From assembly GCA_015499995.1 (NCBI GenBank), contig JADNRV010000758.1, positions 1 to 14,293 on the forward strand: 14,293 bases of DNA, in the 5' to 3' direction. The notes beneath the pieces were generated by a model. It was not told where the DNA came from and did not search any database. It saw only the letters and a list, made by a program, of their open reading frames with translations. This document shows, piece after piece, positions 1 to 8,365 of the stretch (position 1 is the stretch's first letter; every line of letters starts with the position of its first letter). Origin of the DNA: Flammula alnicola (Eukaryota > Basidiomycota > Agaricomycetes > Agaricales > Strophariaceae). A program made the translations under genes and the position numbers.

Positions 1-116
1 ATGCGGCCAAGCATCGCCGCAATGTGATTCGTCAACGCCAATCTTGTCCGAATATAATAGCCGTACATAACCATCCCGGCCCGACGAGCGGTCATTCTCT
101 TCCCGAGTACCGCCAT
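1..116 (-). CDS. Possible 5' end of an unrecognised gene leaving the left edge
   Basis: On the minus strand an ATG at 116-114 opens a frame with no stop down to base 1 (38 codons plus two bases). The start context is good, with A at -3 and G at +4 (CAAGATGGCG). The predicted N-terminus begins MAVLGKRMTARR and is basic and rich in Ala, Met and Arg, which would suit an organellar or membrane N-terminus. I do not recognise a family. The frame is short enough to be chance, so this is only a candidate partial gene. The sequence to the left of the window would decide it. Confidence 0.28.
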   Translation of the reverse strand, partial: MAVLGKRMTARRAGMVMYGYYIRTRLALTNHIAAMLGR

Positions 117-501
117 CTTGCCGTCCCCCAATCATCATTCTTCCTTCGCTGCTTCAACGCAGTTGCTTCTTTACTCAAAAGGACCCAAAAAGTTTCAAGC
201 TCGAGCGCATGTTATAAAACGTTCATCCATGGAAAGATGCTTGATTGCTTTATATGTTACAGGAAAAGTTTGTTTTATTGTTCGCTTTATTGAATTCATG
301 GCACTTCGGAAACAGGAATCAACATGGCGTGTAGGAAGAAACGACGCCGCCAAAAATCATTGAACGCCTAAACAATGTATCGCGTAAGTCAGTCGTCTTT
401 ATGAAAACAATCCATATATACTCGCTAAATGTGAATGACTTCCCACTCGACAGGCCTAACACCGCCGTCGACCTCTGTTCAAGCACACATGTGTGTAAGA
501 C
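117..501. other. No gene seen; AT-richer spacer
   Basis: The short frames here overlap each other on both strands and show no splice structure or family motif. If the minus-strand start at 116 is real, this stretch would include its promoter. No convincing regulatory motif was found. Confidence 0.5.
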
Positions 502-935
502 TTTAGCGACAAGAAGACATTTCGCGTATCTCATTGTATGCACCCCAAGCATGAGGCTTCTCGACAGCGTCGGCCTGTATGAATGGATGTCACAATATGC
601 AAGAAATCCATTGAGGTGGTGCCTACTTTCGCCACGTCGCGTTTTTCGTTGTATCCGCCCCAGGCAACCGGTTTCTCGACCGCGTCAGCCTATATATGCG
701 CAAATCTGAAAACTCCCGAGAAAATCCATTGAAGTGGCGCATACCTTTGCAAAGTCTCGTTTCTCGCTGTATCCGCCCCAGGCATGAGGCTTCTCGACTG
801 CGTCGGCCTTATGAATGGACGTCAAACTCGGCTGGCAATTCGACTGAGGCTGAACAAACCTTTGCGACTTCGCGTTTCGCGTTACATCCTTGGGGCTTAT
901 CGACGGCGTCGACCTACATGTTACGACATTTCTAG
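502..935. repeat. Eroded tandem repeat, about 3.6 units of 115-125 nt
   Basis: Diverged head-to-tail units start near 502, 627, 746 and 861; the last is cut short near 935. Shared blocks recur in the same order: a start like CTTTGCgAcgTCGCGTTTcTCG, then TGTATCCGCCCCAGGCA, then GGCTTCTCGACnGCGTCGGCCT, then TATGAATG, and in the first two complete units AAATCCATTGA-GTGG. Unit lengths of 125, 119 and 115 nt are not multiples of one another, so no reading frame is kept through the array. Read unit by unit, the plus strand still gives a repeated peptide-like pattern (TFATSRF, then LYPPQA, then GFSTASAY). This is either a decayed minisatellite or the remains of a repeat-containing coding exon. Confidence 0.72.
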
Positions 936-1022
936 TCAGACGTCAATAGCTTGAAGACTACACCGAAGGATTGATTACCTTGGCCACTACATTATCAACG
1001 ATTTTTACCGGAAGAGCGCTGA

Positions 1023-1074
1023 CAACAGCAGTCAGGCAGACGAGCATTCAACAGCAGTCAGGCAGACGAGCATT
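1023..1074. repeat. Perfect 26-bp tandem duplication
   Basis: Two adjacent, identical 26-nt copies occupy 1023-1048 and 1049-1074. Each begins CAACAGCAGTCAGGCAGACG and ends AGCATT. Because 26 is not a multiple of three, the duplication shifts any frame crossing it. The complete identity of the copies suggests a recent slippage or duplication event, in contrast to the eroded repeat just upstream. Confidence 0.96.
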
Positions 1075-1078
1075 ACAA

Positions 1079-1297
1079 ATGCAGCAAAGGACTTCATTTC
1101 TGGATTTGCTCAGGGGAAAGGTGAGAGGGTTATTTCGCAACGGCGATGCTATTTACTGAATTCTGTTGTTTCTTTTATAGACCTGCACCGTTCTCGATCT
1201 TACTCTACTTGATGGTCCTTTTCTTACAGTCGTTCCGTCTTTGTCTCTCGATGCTCGGTCTATCGTTGCTCATCAACACCGCAACCTCGAAATCTAG
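1079..1297 (+). CDS. Candidate small two-exon gene, unrecognised (52 aa)
   Basis: A convincing intron lies at 1121-1180 (60 nt): GTGAGA donor, TACTGA branch-like sequence, and TTTTATAG acceptor. Joining 1079-1120 to 1181-1297 in phase 0 gives 52 codons from an ATG to TAG. The peptide starts MQQRTSFLDLLRGK and continues with a hydrophobic, acidic stretch (DLTLLDGPFLTVV). The same frame stays open after the TAG for another 74 codons, to TAA at 1517-1519. The TAG may therefore be a nonsense mutation in a longer gene, or a missed splice site. No family is recognised. The intron is better supported than the coding frame. Confidence 0.3.
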
Positions 1298-1644
1298 GCC
1301 CGCATACATGGTTATCGACGTACTCTATCTCGCCGCAGAAGCGATGAACAACTGCCGAAAGTTCATAGATGTATCGCACAATGCAGAATGGAAGAGAAAT
1401 CTGATCTTGCTCGTTTTCTGTTAGAAACGCGGGCTTGCTATCTTCAACTGCTAGCATATCTTTGTTGCACTCTGGAAGCTTGCAGCCGTATGCACAAACG
1501 GCCCATTGTCATCCACTAAGACGTCAAATGATACATTTCATGGGACGGACGACCTCGTTGATTGTACAAACATGTGACAAGCTATTTACTTGTACCTCAG
1601 GCTTGCAAGGGTTGAATTGCACAAAGTAGAGTCATGATTCAGGA
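1298..1644. other. No firm gene; open frame continues to 1519
   Basis: Up to 1519 the frame of the preceding candidate remains open and includes a stretch reading MEEKSDLARFLLETRA, which looks coding in composition. After 1519 nothing was recognised before the ATG at 1645. Confidence 0.4.
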
Positions 1645-2065
1645 ATGGGTAGGTTAGAATTAGGATCCGCGGAATTCTCGACCGGCTCTTTACCTGCGCC
1701 TCCTATCGCTCGCAAGCTAGGAGATATTCTTTCCTGGGCGAGCATCTGTGATACTTTAATTCGAGGGTAAGCGGGGCATTCCTTCCTTGAGTCGCAGCCT
1801 TACTGTTTAGATCCATTGTTTATCGTTCAGGAGGCTGAAGGCGCTTCTATCAATGCGCATTGGGCAAGATTGGGTGAGTGATTGGATGATCTGCACCTCA
1901 TCGTTTGCTTCTTTTAACTCACTACTACCACCGCAGCCGATGTTTTCATTTCGTGTAGAGTTGCCTAATAATTCGACCTTGGTGGCAGACGCGGTTATTC
2001 GGCGCCTCGTGCCAGCACGTCTATATTGCACGTCACTCCAGACCAACTTTGCAATTGGGGCGTGA
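1645..2065 (+). CDS. Small three-exon hypothetical protein (97 aa)
   Basis: Three exons splice cleanly: 1645-1766, 1831-1873 and 1937-2065. Intron 1 (1767-1830, 64 nt) has GTAAGC and GTTCAG borders in phase 2. Intron 2 (1874-1936, 63 nt) has GTGAGT and CCGCAG borders in phase 0. The join gives exactly 98 codons from ATG to TGA. The product begins MGRLELGSAEFSTGSLPAPP, has a moderately basic middle and no obvious signal peptide, membrane helix or repeat. I do not recognise it. The stop is 140 nt before the preferred start of the UstYa-like gene, so the two are same-strand neighbours. Clean phases support a real gene, but it could also be the 3' part of something longer. Confidence 0.47.
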
Positions 2066-2205
2066 GCTTCTCAAGGAAAATCGATACCTAGTCTGGGTCT
2101 TTTCACGGTCGTACATAAAGTGGCCAGATGTCGTCAGCAGCTGGCTTGCAAGACCTCAACTTTGGCTACGTTCTGGTTGCCGAACACTTCTCAGCTCTCA
2201 GCAGG

Positions 2206-3165
2206 ATGAAATCCGAATCGCCTTATCATCCTATGGTCCAGGATTCTCTCGAGGACCTGGGGCTCCTCAATACTACTCCTGAAGATGCAGAATCGTTGCG
2301 GCAAGGACCAAATCAAGGGAGAGCGTGCTCTTGTCCGTCAAACTCGAGACGCCAGTTTCGCTATTTAATGATTGTCCTTGTCGTCCAAAGTGTTCTGATC
2401 ATATCATTTTTTTGGATCAATCTTGCTCTCTACGTGAAACGAGGGCCGCGAAATCCCATTTTCCCGCAATCACTCTATTGTATGTTTCTCGCCTACCAGA
2501 ACCAGGACTGACGCTGATTGTGTCGATTTCAAGCACCTGCGGAACATGTCATTGAATATGAGACCAGAGTTTTTTATGAAGGTTTTGGTGCAGACCGAAG
2601 CCTTTATCAGCAATCTCCATCTCCGGAGGTTGACGCTGCTTGGGAGGATTTGTATAACTGTACGCGCCTTGCCTTCTATCGCGAATATGCTTCGTCTGAT
2701 CAATATCCCGCAAGTCGGTGTATCGAGAATAACCAAACAGGAGGCATCGCGCCTCGTGAATCAGACATATCGTTTGCCAGGAGACGAAGACCACTATGTC
2801 ATCCAGCTCGATGTCTTTCATCAGTTACACTGTTTGGTTCGTCAGCCAACAATACCACATGGTAGTTTCAATTTCTCACTAACATTTATCTACAGAACCT
2901 GCTTCGAAAGGCCGTTCATCGCGAGTACTACACGGAAACCGATCATCTGGACTCGCAACGCTGGGACCATTGCATAGAAAGCATCAGACAGTCACTCATG
3001 TGTTCGGCGGACATCACCCCTATCGTCTGGCAATGGGTGGACAGAGTGCAGGAGGTTCGAGTCATGGGCAACACCATCCATACGTGCCGAAACTATGACA
3101 AGATCAAAGACTGGGGACTCGAACACCGCCTTGATCATGAACTAAATTTCACCGGATTCCATTGA
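2206..3165 (+). CDS. UstYa-like (DUF3328) membrane oxidase, 263 aa
   Basis: Exons 2206-2479, 2534-2659, 2715-2836 and 2896-3165 join in frame; introns are 54, 55 and 59 nt with GT-AG ends. A cytosolic N-terminus is followed by one membrane helix at about residues 53-77 (LMIVLVVQSVLIISFFW). Then come the family hallmarks: YSPA at 91-94, SPEVDAAW in exon 2, and HQLHC at 169-173. A second site is RWDHC at 196-200, followed by RQSLMC and a stretch TPIVWQWV. Members of this family carry paired HxxHC motifs, probably binding copper, and catalyse oxidations such as cyclisation and chlorination in fungal peptide and other secondary-metabolite pathways, acting on the lumenal side. Here the first His of the second motif is Arg. 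An in-frame ATG at 2128 would add 26 residues; 2206 fits the usual family N-terminus better. The substrate cannot be inferred. Confidence 0.92.
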
Positions 3166-3508
3166 GCAGGGGCGGGCTTTGGTCATAAACAAAGGGCGGT
3201 TAATAGGCACGATAAGGAGCGCACGTCTACGGGCCAAGATCAGGAAGCCCGTTCACACGATTTTGACACATTATCTGAATCGGCATATTGTTCCTTTATG
3301 TTCAAGAAGTAGAAGGATAAACACTGTTCAAAGTTCAAAGGGATACTCATTACTTATTATAAGTATATCCGAGTCTAACCAGGGCCAGTGGCACATCCCA
3401 GATCATACAAAAGCGGAACATATCAAGGAGGACCTTATAACTATACGCCTCACCAGCCACAACTATTAATTCATTCACCTCAGTATTTAAAGGCAATATC
3501 TTTCTGCA
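3166..3508. other. Intergenic spacer, probable promoter of the hemerythrin-like gene
   Basis: No coding signal fits here. The spacer is AT-rich towards its right end and holds TATA-like strings such as TTATAACTATA near 3434 and TATTTAA near 3484. These are common sequences, so the promoter role is inferred only from the position before the ATG at 3509. Confidence 0.45.
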
Positions 3509-4688
3509 ATGTTCCCGCTGCCGTTGCTGCCCACAGTTCCCGACGACCTCGAGAAGATGAAGTATGCCTGTCCTTTCTCGCAAGCCCGCTGCCTTCTAAC
3601 AAAGACCATCCAGAGGCCGACGCGCACTTTTGTATCAAAACACGTTCATGAAGGTGAATTTCCAGTCTGCCGCCCAGCTGTAACAGGATCTGAATGATGT
3701 ATGCCACGAAAAGAATGCGTTGATTCGCGCATTGAATATCATCTACGGTGTGGCACCCAAGTTGAATGGCTCACACTTTGCATTCCGCCAGTTCATGGAA
3801 TACGTGGAAACGGTCTGTGATATGACTTCTCTGCATATTCAAGGTCAGTTTCAGCTGCATCTCACGAACGAAGAAAATCCACTAACAATTCCTTTGTGTC
3901 CGTTACCGTAGGCGACGAGGTCTTTTGCAAGTCCCTTGCTCAGCACTGCAAGGCGTATCGCTGGACGAGCAACAGGAGTACCGCCGTAGTCCAGGATTCT
4001 CTGAAATCCTTGCGTCGCTTGGTACGCGACTGGAAAAAGGTAAACCCAAGCACCTAAAAATTGTCGTCTTAGAACTAACCATGCGCTTGGATATCAGGAC
4101 AATAAATCGTACCACTATACTCGGCTCCAGGGTTGCCTGAGTGGCATGGAGGCGCCTATCATCGAGGTATTGCACAAACAGGTGAGGAATCGACATACAC
4201 GTATGGTCAGAAGAAAGGAAATCCTGATGCAGTATTCCGAAGGTCGCCAAATTCAGCGGAGATGTTCTGCCGCAATCCATCTCTGACGAGCAAATGCGCG
4301 TTTTGATCACAGGTGTGTCGAGGTAGCGAATCCACGGAATATGACGGAACTGAAGGATATCGTCAGATAACATGATCTGGTTGGGATCCAACAGTGACAT
4401 TTCGATCTTGCTCCCGTGGGTTCTTAACTTGCTGAAAACGAGGGCAGACTAGACTGTTTGCATTTTTCTCCAGGTTCTGCATGTCGCACCACGACATAAA
4501 GACGTCGAAGTACTGGCCACCAGTCACTCAGGATGCAATCAAAGCAATGCCTGAACTCGTCAAGGAGCATCCAACGTAGGTTTATAGGGCCTTTTCCTGC
4601 GAATATTTACTCATTAGAAAGTCGCAGTCTTTGGAAGTTTTCCCCGTTCGATCCGATTAGCAGAAGCGGCCAGAAATGCCTCTTTTAA
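3509..4688 (+). CDS. Hemerythrin-like (HHE-domain family) protein, 257 aa
   Basis: Eight exons: 3509-3631, 3687-3843, 3912-4039, 4098-4181, 4243-4312, 4367-4415, 4474-4575, 4628-4688. Seven introns (52-68 nt) have GT-AG ends and all phases match. Family signs: IRALNIIY at 54-61 after CHEKN (fungal members usually have HN.liRgLN-IY), HHD at 209-211 followed by YWPP, and a C-terminal WKFSPFDP at 240-247, which I regard as the strongest marker. Hemerythrin-like domains are four-helix bundles binding a di-iron centre through His and Glu/Asp. The usual HHHH..EE-type helix is here LHIQGDEVF (90-98), so metal ligands look reduced and the site may be altered or lost. Exon 1 is the weakest part; another reading of 3540-3653 would need two frame changes, so I kept the intact splice. 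The gene converges on the ISA2-like gene, with 161 nt between stops. Confidence 0.74.
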
Positions 4689-4849
4689 ATGGCGGGTGTT
4701 CCGGATAGACGACGTAATGAACTCGAGTTGTTTCAATGGTGGTTGAATCTATAATATTCAACAAATCTTTCTAGTAAGCTTGCATAATAATATAGATACA
4801 GCGATAATAGTAAATATCAAACCTATGTGTTGTCCATAACATCAACCTA
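4689..4849. other. Short convergent intergenic region
   Basis: This AT-rich 161-nt spacer lies between two converging stops and must serve as the 3' end region for both genes. AATAATATAGATACAG and TATAATATTCAAC are AT-rich strings that could hold polyadenylation signals, but no single signal stands out. Confidence 0.4.
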
Positions 4850-5572
4850 TTACTCCTTCAACTCCCAACTCACACCACAGCCACATCCGCTACCTTGGCT
4901 TGTGGGTTGTGTGCTACTCGGAAACTGCTTCCAATCAATTCTGTTGTAAAGTCGATGGTTGAGCCGTTCAATAAAGAGAGTGATATGGCGTCGACGAGGA
5001 TGTTCGAGGGTTTTATGCTTGGATGACTAAAGTGGCTGTGGAGTGTTCAATGCCTGGTTTTATCAGAATGCATTGAGGACTTACTAATCGTCTGGCGAAC
5101 GACTAGTGGCCAGCTCCATCTTGTATTGGTATCCATGACATCCTCCGGATTCGACCGCTATCCTGAGAGCACCAGCTGGATTTTGCTCTCGTTCGGCGAT
5201 TTTCATTAATTGCTAGAATATCTTTCAATAGGGCCGAACACCATGATCGAAGCAGACACTACTCACCTCCGCAGCACGGTCCGTAATTTCGAGCCTTACT
5301 TGCTCTGGTGGTAGCAGTTCAACATCTAGCTCCTCTTTGTCGATATATTCTTGCGAAGGCATGGACAGGACCACAGTCGGCTGGGTTGGCAATGAAGACG
5401 CCAATTCAGCTCGTCGGGGTATCGTACTCGACAAATTTCGCCGCATTAGAGAGGACGCTTGAATTGTGGGTCGGATTATTGGGCTATGGATGCACGAGCG
5501 TGATAAAGAAGGACTTCTAAGCAAGCGGGGAAGACGCTTAAGTGCAGTGGGCATTCTGATGGTTTGCGACAT
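4850..5572 (-). CDS. ISA2: Isa2-type mitochondrial iron-sulfur assembly protein, with an apparent frameshift near the C-terminus
   Basis: Minus-strand exons 5572-5267, 5212-5085 and 5035-4850; introns of 54 and 49 nt. The N-terminus is Arg/Ser-rich with no early acids (MPTALKRLPRLLRS), typical of a mitochondrial presequence. The A-type carrier domain follows: ESGGCHGYQY (first ligand Cys127), a loop ending SPDDYHF, then LLNGSTIDF, ELIGSSF and NPQAK. A-type proteins of this kind work with Isa1 and Iba57 to build mitochondrial [4Fe-4S] clusters. After NPQAK the frame runs to an early TGA at 4872-4870 (199 aa). The expected end, GSGCGCGVSWELKE with the two missing ligand cysteines, lies one base out of phase and stops at 4850. 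This amounts to a 1-nt deletion in the G run at 4893-4894. Either the locus is damaged or the assembly has an indel; an indel seems likelier because Isa2 is usually single copy and important. Confidence 0.9.
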
Positions 5573-5994
5573 AGTCCAATATTAAAATACGTGTGAAGGT
5601 AACCGGAAGCAGTCGTTAGGAATGTGTTTCGCAAGAGCCGCAAAGGACTGTACTGGAGGATGGAGTGAAGTGAGTGCAATGCGCAAACATTGCAGGTTTT
5701 CCAGGTTCCCTGCGCTGCGATCACGTGCAATCCAGCAAGCGAGTCGTGAGCGGAGCGACGCCGCGACTTCCTACATTGTATGTACCCATAGGTTACTTAC
5801 GGTCCACAATGCCCTCTGGGAGCACTAAAGTCAATTAAAATATGCCAGTACATTTTCTTAAGCGATAGGTTGATTGAATAAGTACAAGTGAATAAGTACG
5901 TTCCAAGAGCATCCAGCCGATGTTGCAGAAAACCCATCAGTCATAATAAAGGAGTGGCCATTTGGGATCAATGAAGATTCGGCACACGCAACGT
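5573..5994. other. Spacer holding the ISA2 upstream region and the 3' end of the next gene
   Basis: No gene fits here. It lies 5' of the ISA2-like start and 3' of the membrane-protein gene ending at 5995. An 11-nt direct repeat TGAATAAGTAC sits at 5875-5885 and 5889-5899. No clear promoter element was identified. Confidence 0.4.
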
Positions 5995-7348
5995 TTAAAC
6001 GTTAGTCTGAACGGTGGTATGCAATGTCGTGAGTTCCAGTCCTTGAGATGGGTATAGCTGATTCGGGTCATCCAAGGCTATACGCTGCGAGAAGGTGTGC
6101 ATATTTCTGATTATTCTGCAGCTCTGTATGGCATAAACGTCGTCAAAACTGTCTATTCCAATGTCTTTCAGGCTTACCACAAAGGAAATCATCGAAACTA
6201 AAATGCTAAATGGAAAGGCAATGAGTGGAAACAATGGTGATTAGGGATATTCACATACGGAAAGGCTATGTCATTCAGCCGCATGCGTTGTTCAGAAACG
6301 TTACCCTTTACAGTCATTGCGTCTTTCAATAGCACGACGAATATCACTGAAATGCATAATGCCATCTCAATCCCGCTATTAAGTAATACATCTGGCTTAT
6401 TACTCACCTACCAATAGCACAAATGCGACAGATCCATCACGGGTGACGAGTGAGAGAAGAGGGATGTTCTGCCATCCATGTTTCAAGTGGGTAATGAGGT
6501 GTTTATACAAAGTCATACTCCAGATCACAGTCTGGACAAGCACATCAAGTGCGCTATATTGTTGAAAGGCGATTAGAACTAACGATTTTTGAGAATGTAA
6601 GTATAATATACCTTACACAAACGGCAGTCCATGGTACGGACTCCGTGAGGCACGCAACTTCAAAGTCCATGTTTCGAATGGTATGTGCTCCGAGTACAAA
6701 GACAATGAGAGTTTTAGCGGCCAATGAAGCAAATAAGAAGATAGCCATATGGCGCTTCCGATCAAAGAGAGCAAAGACTTCAAAGAAGAAAAAACTAGTG
6801 TCTCTGTTTAGAACCCATGAAGACATCAGCATGCTCACCGCGAACCATAAGAAGGATTTCCAGCGCTAAGAGCATTACAGAAATGGTCAGCTTTTGGAAC
6901 CCGTACCACCGCTCGCATGACATCCGGTCGACGTAGTACTTGGCGTGAATATGAGAAACAGCAATAGCGTTACATCTAGATTATACTGTCAGAACTGGCA
7001 CATACGGAAGCATCTATGCTGCTTACATGGATGAGAGCAATCCGAAGTATCGTGGAAATGCGTAGAGAAATTTCGTAGACCTAGCCGTGGACTTCCTGGA
7101 ACAAACATCAGTGTCCCTCAAAAGTCTTTATGGTACATGTTTATGTCACCTCCAGATAAATCTGACTTCAAATGGTATGCCGGTAAGCCAATCCCAGGCC
7201 AGGAATGTCAGGCAGGAATCTGAAAAGTTACAGTCACAATTTGATTTATGAGAAGGAAAACGAACTCACAACAGCTATAACGGACAATTAACATAGCCCA
7301 TTGATCCTCATTTCGATCAAGTTCAGTAAATGGGTGTTCCTCCGTCAT
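5995..7348 (-). CDS. Seven-helix membrane protein with DUF6533-like N-terminus, 303 aa (tandem copy 1)
   Basis: Nine minus-strand exons: 7348-7270, 7219-7150, 7095-7027, 6975-6839, 6777-6612, 6553-6408, 6346-6259, 6205-6178, 6123-5995. Introns are 50-61 nt with GT-AG borders and matching phases. The product shows the layout of a large basidiomycete family: helix 1 ending FLAWDWLTGIPFEVRFIWR, a basic loop then FLYAFPRYFGLL, a conserved Cys93 before WYGFQ, helix 3 ending MVRVFALFDRKR (the family's RvyALY-type motif at 118-123), then SLVTRDG (RDG at 212-214) before helix 7, and SCRIIRNMH after it. The tail ends near GLELTTLHTTVQTNV. These proteins are predicted plasma-membrane or internal-membrane proteins of unknown function, sometimes compared with GPCRs on topology alone. 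Exons 2, 3, 4, 5, 6 and 8 are identical in length to those of the gene at 8366-9748. Exon 7 start (acceptor TTTCAG) is the least certain junction. Confidence 0.86.
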
Positions 7349-7707
7349 TAATCCCAGAAAGCGTAGGGGTTCAGACCGGAATCCAGTGCAAAGCACAATT
7401 CGGAAGAGAGTCTATCGCCTTCAATGTGAAAAGTCTATGTCGTCGTTTTTGTTTGTCAACAAGTTTTGAGCAAATCCAATACTAATAGGGTTGCAATGGT
7501 GGGGAGAAACTGGACGAACAGCATAAATAAGGGGGTGAAGTTCGGTGAAGCTAGGTGGGGCTTTCAAAACGATAACGTGTGGGATTTTCCTAGTCTGGGC
7601 TCAACTGATATCGGAGGCTGTATTAAATCGGATCTTCTGCGACTCGCCACCAGTGCTGGTCTGAGTGATATTGCTGCCTCGAAGGAATAATTACACTCCC
7701 TGGGAGC
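7349..7707. other. Spacer between tandem copies, with an unexplained open frame
   Basis: This stretch is 5' of copy 1 and 3' of the broken copy. On the minus strand a frame from the broken copy stays open to 7564 and encodes a Ser/Arg-rich stretch (SLRPALVASRRRSDLIQ) that matches neither intact tail. It may be a rearranged 3' end of the broken copy or chance. Confidence 0.4.
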
Positions 7708-8018
7708 CATGAGGAAAATTTCCAGAGACAGTAGCATGACGGCAATGGTCAACCGGTAACAGTCCGGAAGCCATACCACAGCTGGCATGGTTCAAGGCCA
7801 ACCCTATATTTGGCCTGAATGAGATCGGAAATGGCAACGCACATGCCACACACCTCTGCAATTACCGTCTTAATCCAAGATATCAATCCAGGTTTATCGA
7901 AAGCAAGCGTAAAGATAAGCCAACTCGAAAGCAGAATGAAAATGAACTCACATATATATTGGACAATAAACATAGCCTCTTGATCTAGTACATCATGAAA
8001 GTGAGCTGTTCCCGTCAT
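7708..8018 (-). pseudogene. Remnant of a third DUF6533-like membrane-protein gene
   Basis: The minus-strand ATG at 8018 opens an exon-1-like piece (to 7952, 22 codons plus one base) ending EAMFIVQYI and a GTGAGTTC donor, in the same phase as both intact copies and clearly similar to copy 1 at the DNA level across the donor site. Exon 2 and most of exon 3 are missing: only about 100 nt lie between the donor and the exon-4 homology. Exon 4 is recognisable as AISDLIQAKYRVGLEPCQLWYGF, but about eight extra bases after WYGF break the frame. The next part of the helix, LTIAVMLLSLEIFLM, continues in another frame and then ends at 7708. Nothing resembling exons 5-9 follows. The order is intact copy, remnant, intact copy on one strand, so this is a decayed middle member of a tandem array. 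Confidence 0.78.
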
Positions 8019-8365
8019 AAGCGATTAACCTAGGATAAATGCTTCCCTCTATTCGATCGTAGCTTTTAACTGGGTCGCCTTAGTCAAAATAAAATATTCA
8101 CAGATAGTAGGACATGGGTCGGAGGAACTGCATGGTTACTATCCGGAACTTCCTTATAAGTATGTCCTAAGCAACGTTTACTTGCAAGGGGTGGGATTCG
8201 TCTGCCAATACATAATCGGGTGCCTCTTGATGGTCAGTATAACTCGATTGGTGAGTAAGTATAAACGTGGTGTAGTAAGGTGATGTCATAGGATCTAGGC
8301 AGATGATAGTGGCTGAAGTGATTGTCGAATAGTTTCGAACTGTCAATATTAATTGTGTTACGACA
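8019..8365. other. Spacer downstream of copy 2
   Basis: The stretch lies between the stop of the gene at 8366-9748 and the start of the remnant. The minus-strand frame here has no family similarity. It probably holds the 3' UTR of copy 2 and the former promoter of the remnant. Confidence 0.45.

Noticed and set aside
401..935. Plus-strand frames of 102 and 79 codons as genes
   Set aside because: They run over the diverged tandem repeat in different frames per unit and show no family or splice support.
2128..2205. Upstream ATG for the UstYa-like gene
   Set aside because: It is in frame and possible, but the added 26 residues are unlike the usual short N-terminus of the family.
3050..3070. GGTTCGAGTC, resembling a tRNA T-loop
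   Set aside because: It lies inside the last UstYa-like exon and no acceptor or D/anticodon arms pair around it; a similar GGTTCGACGC near 8692 fails likewise.
3540..3660. Two frameshifts in exon 1 of the hemerythrin-like gene
   Set aside because: A peptide such as SPLPSNKDHPEADA in another frame suggested damage, but a normal 55-nt intron at 3632-3686 gives an intact frame, so the simpler model was kept; cDNA would settle it.
3903..4400. 165-codon minus-strand frame
   Set aside because: It lies antisense to exons 3-6 of the hemerythrin-like gene, has no motifs, and ignores the consistent plus-strand splice sites.
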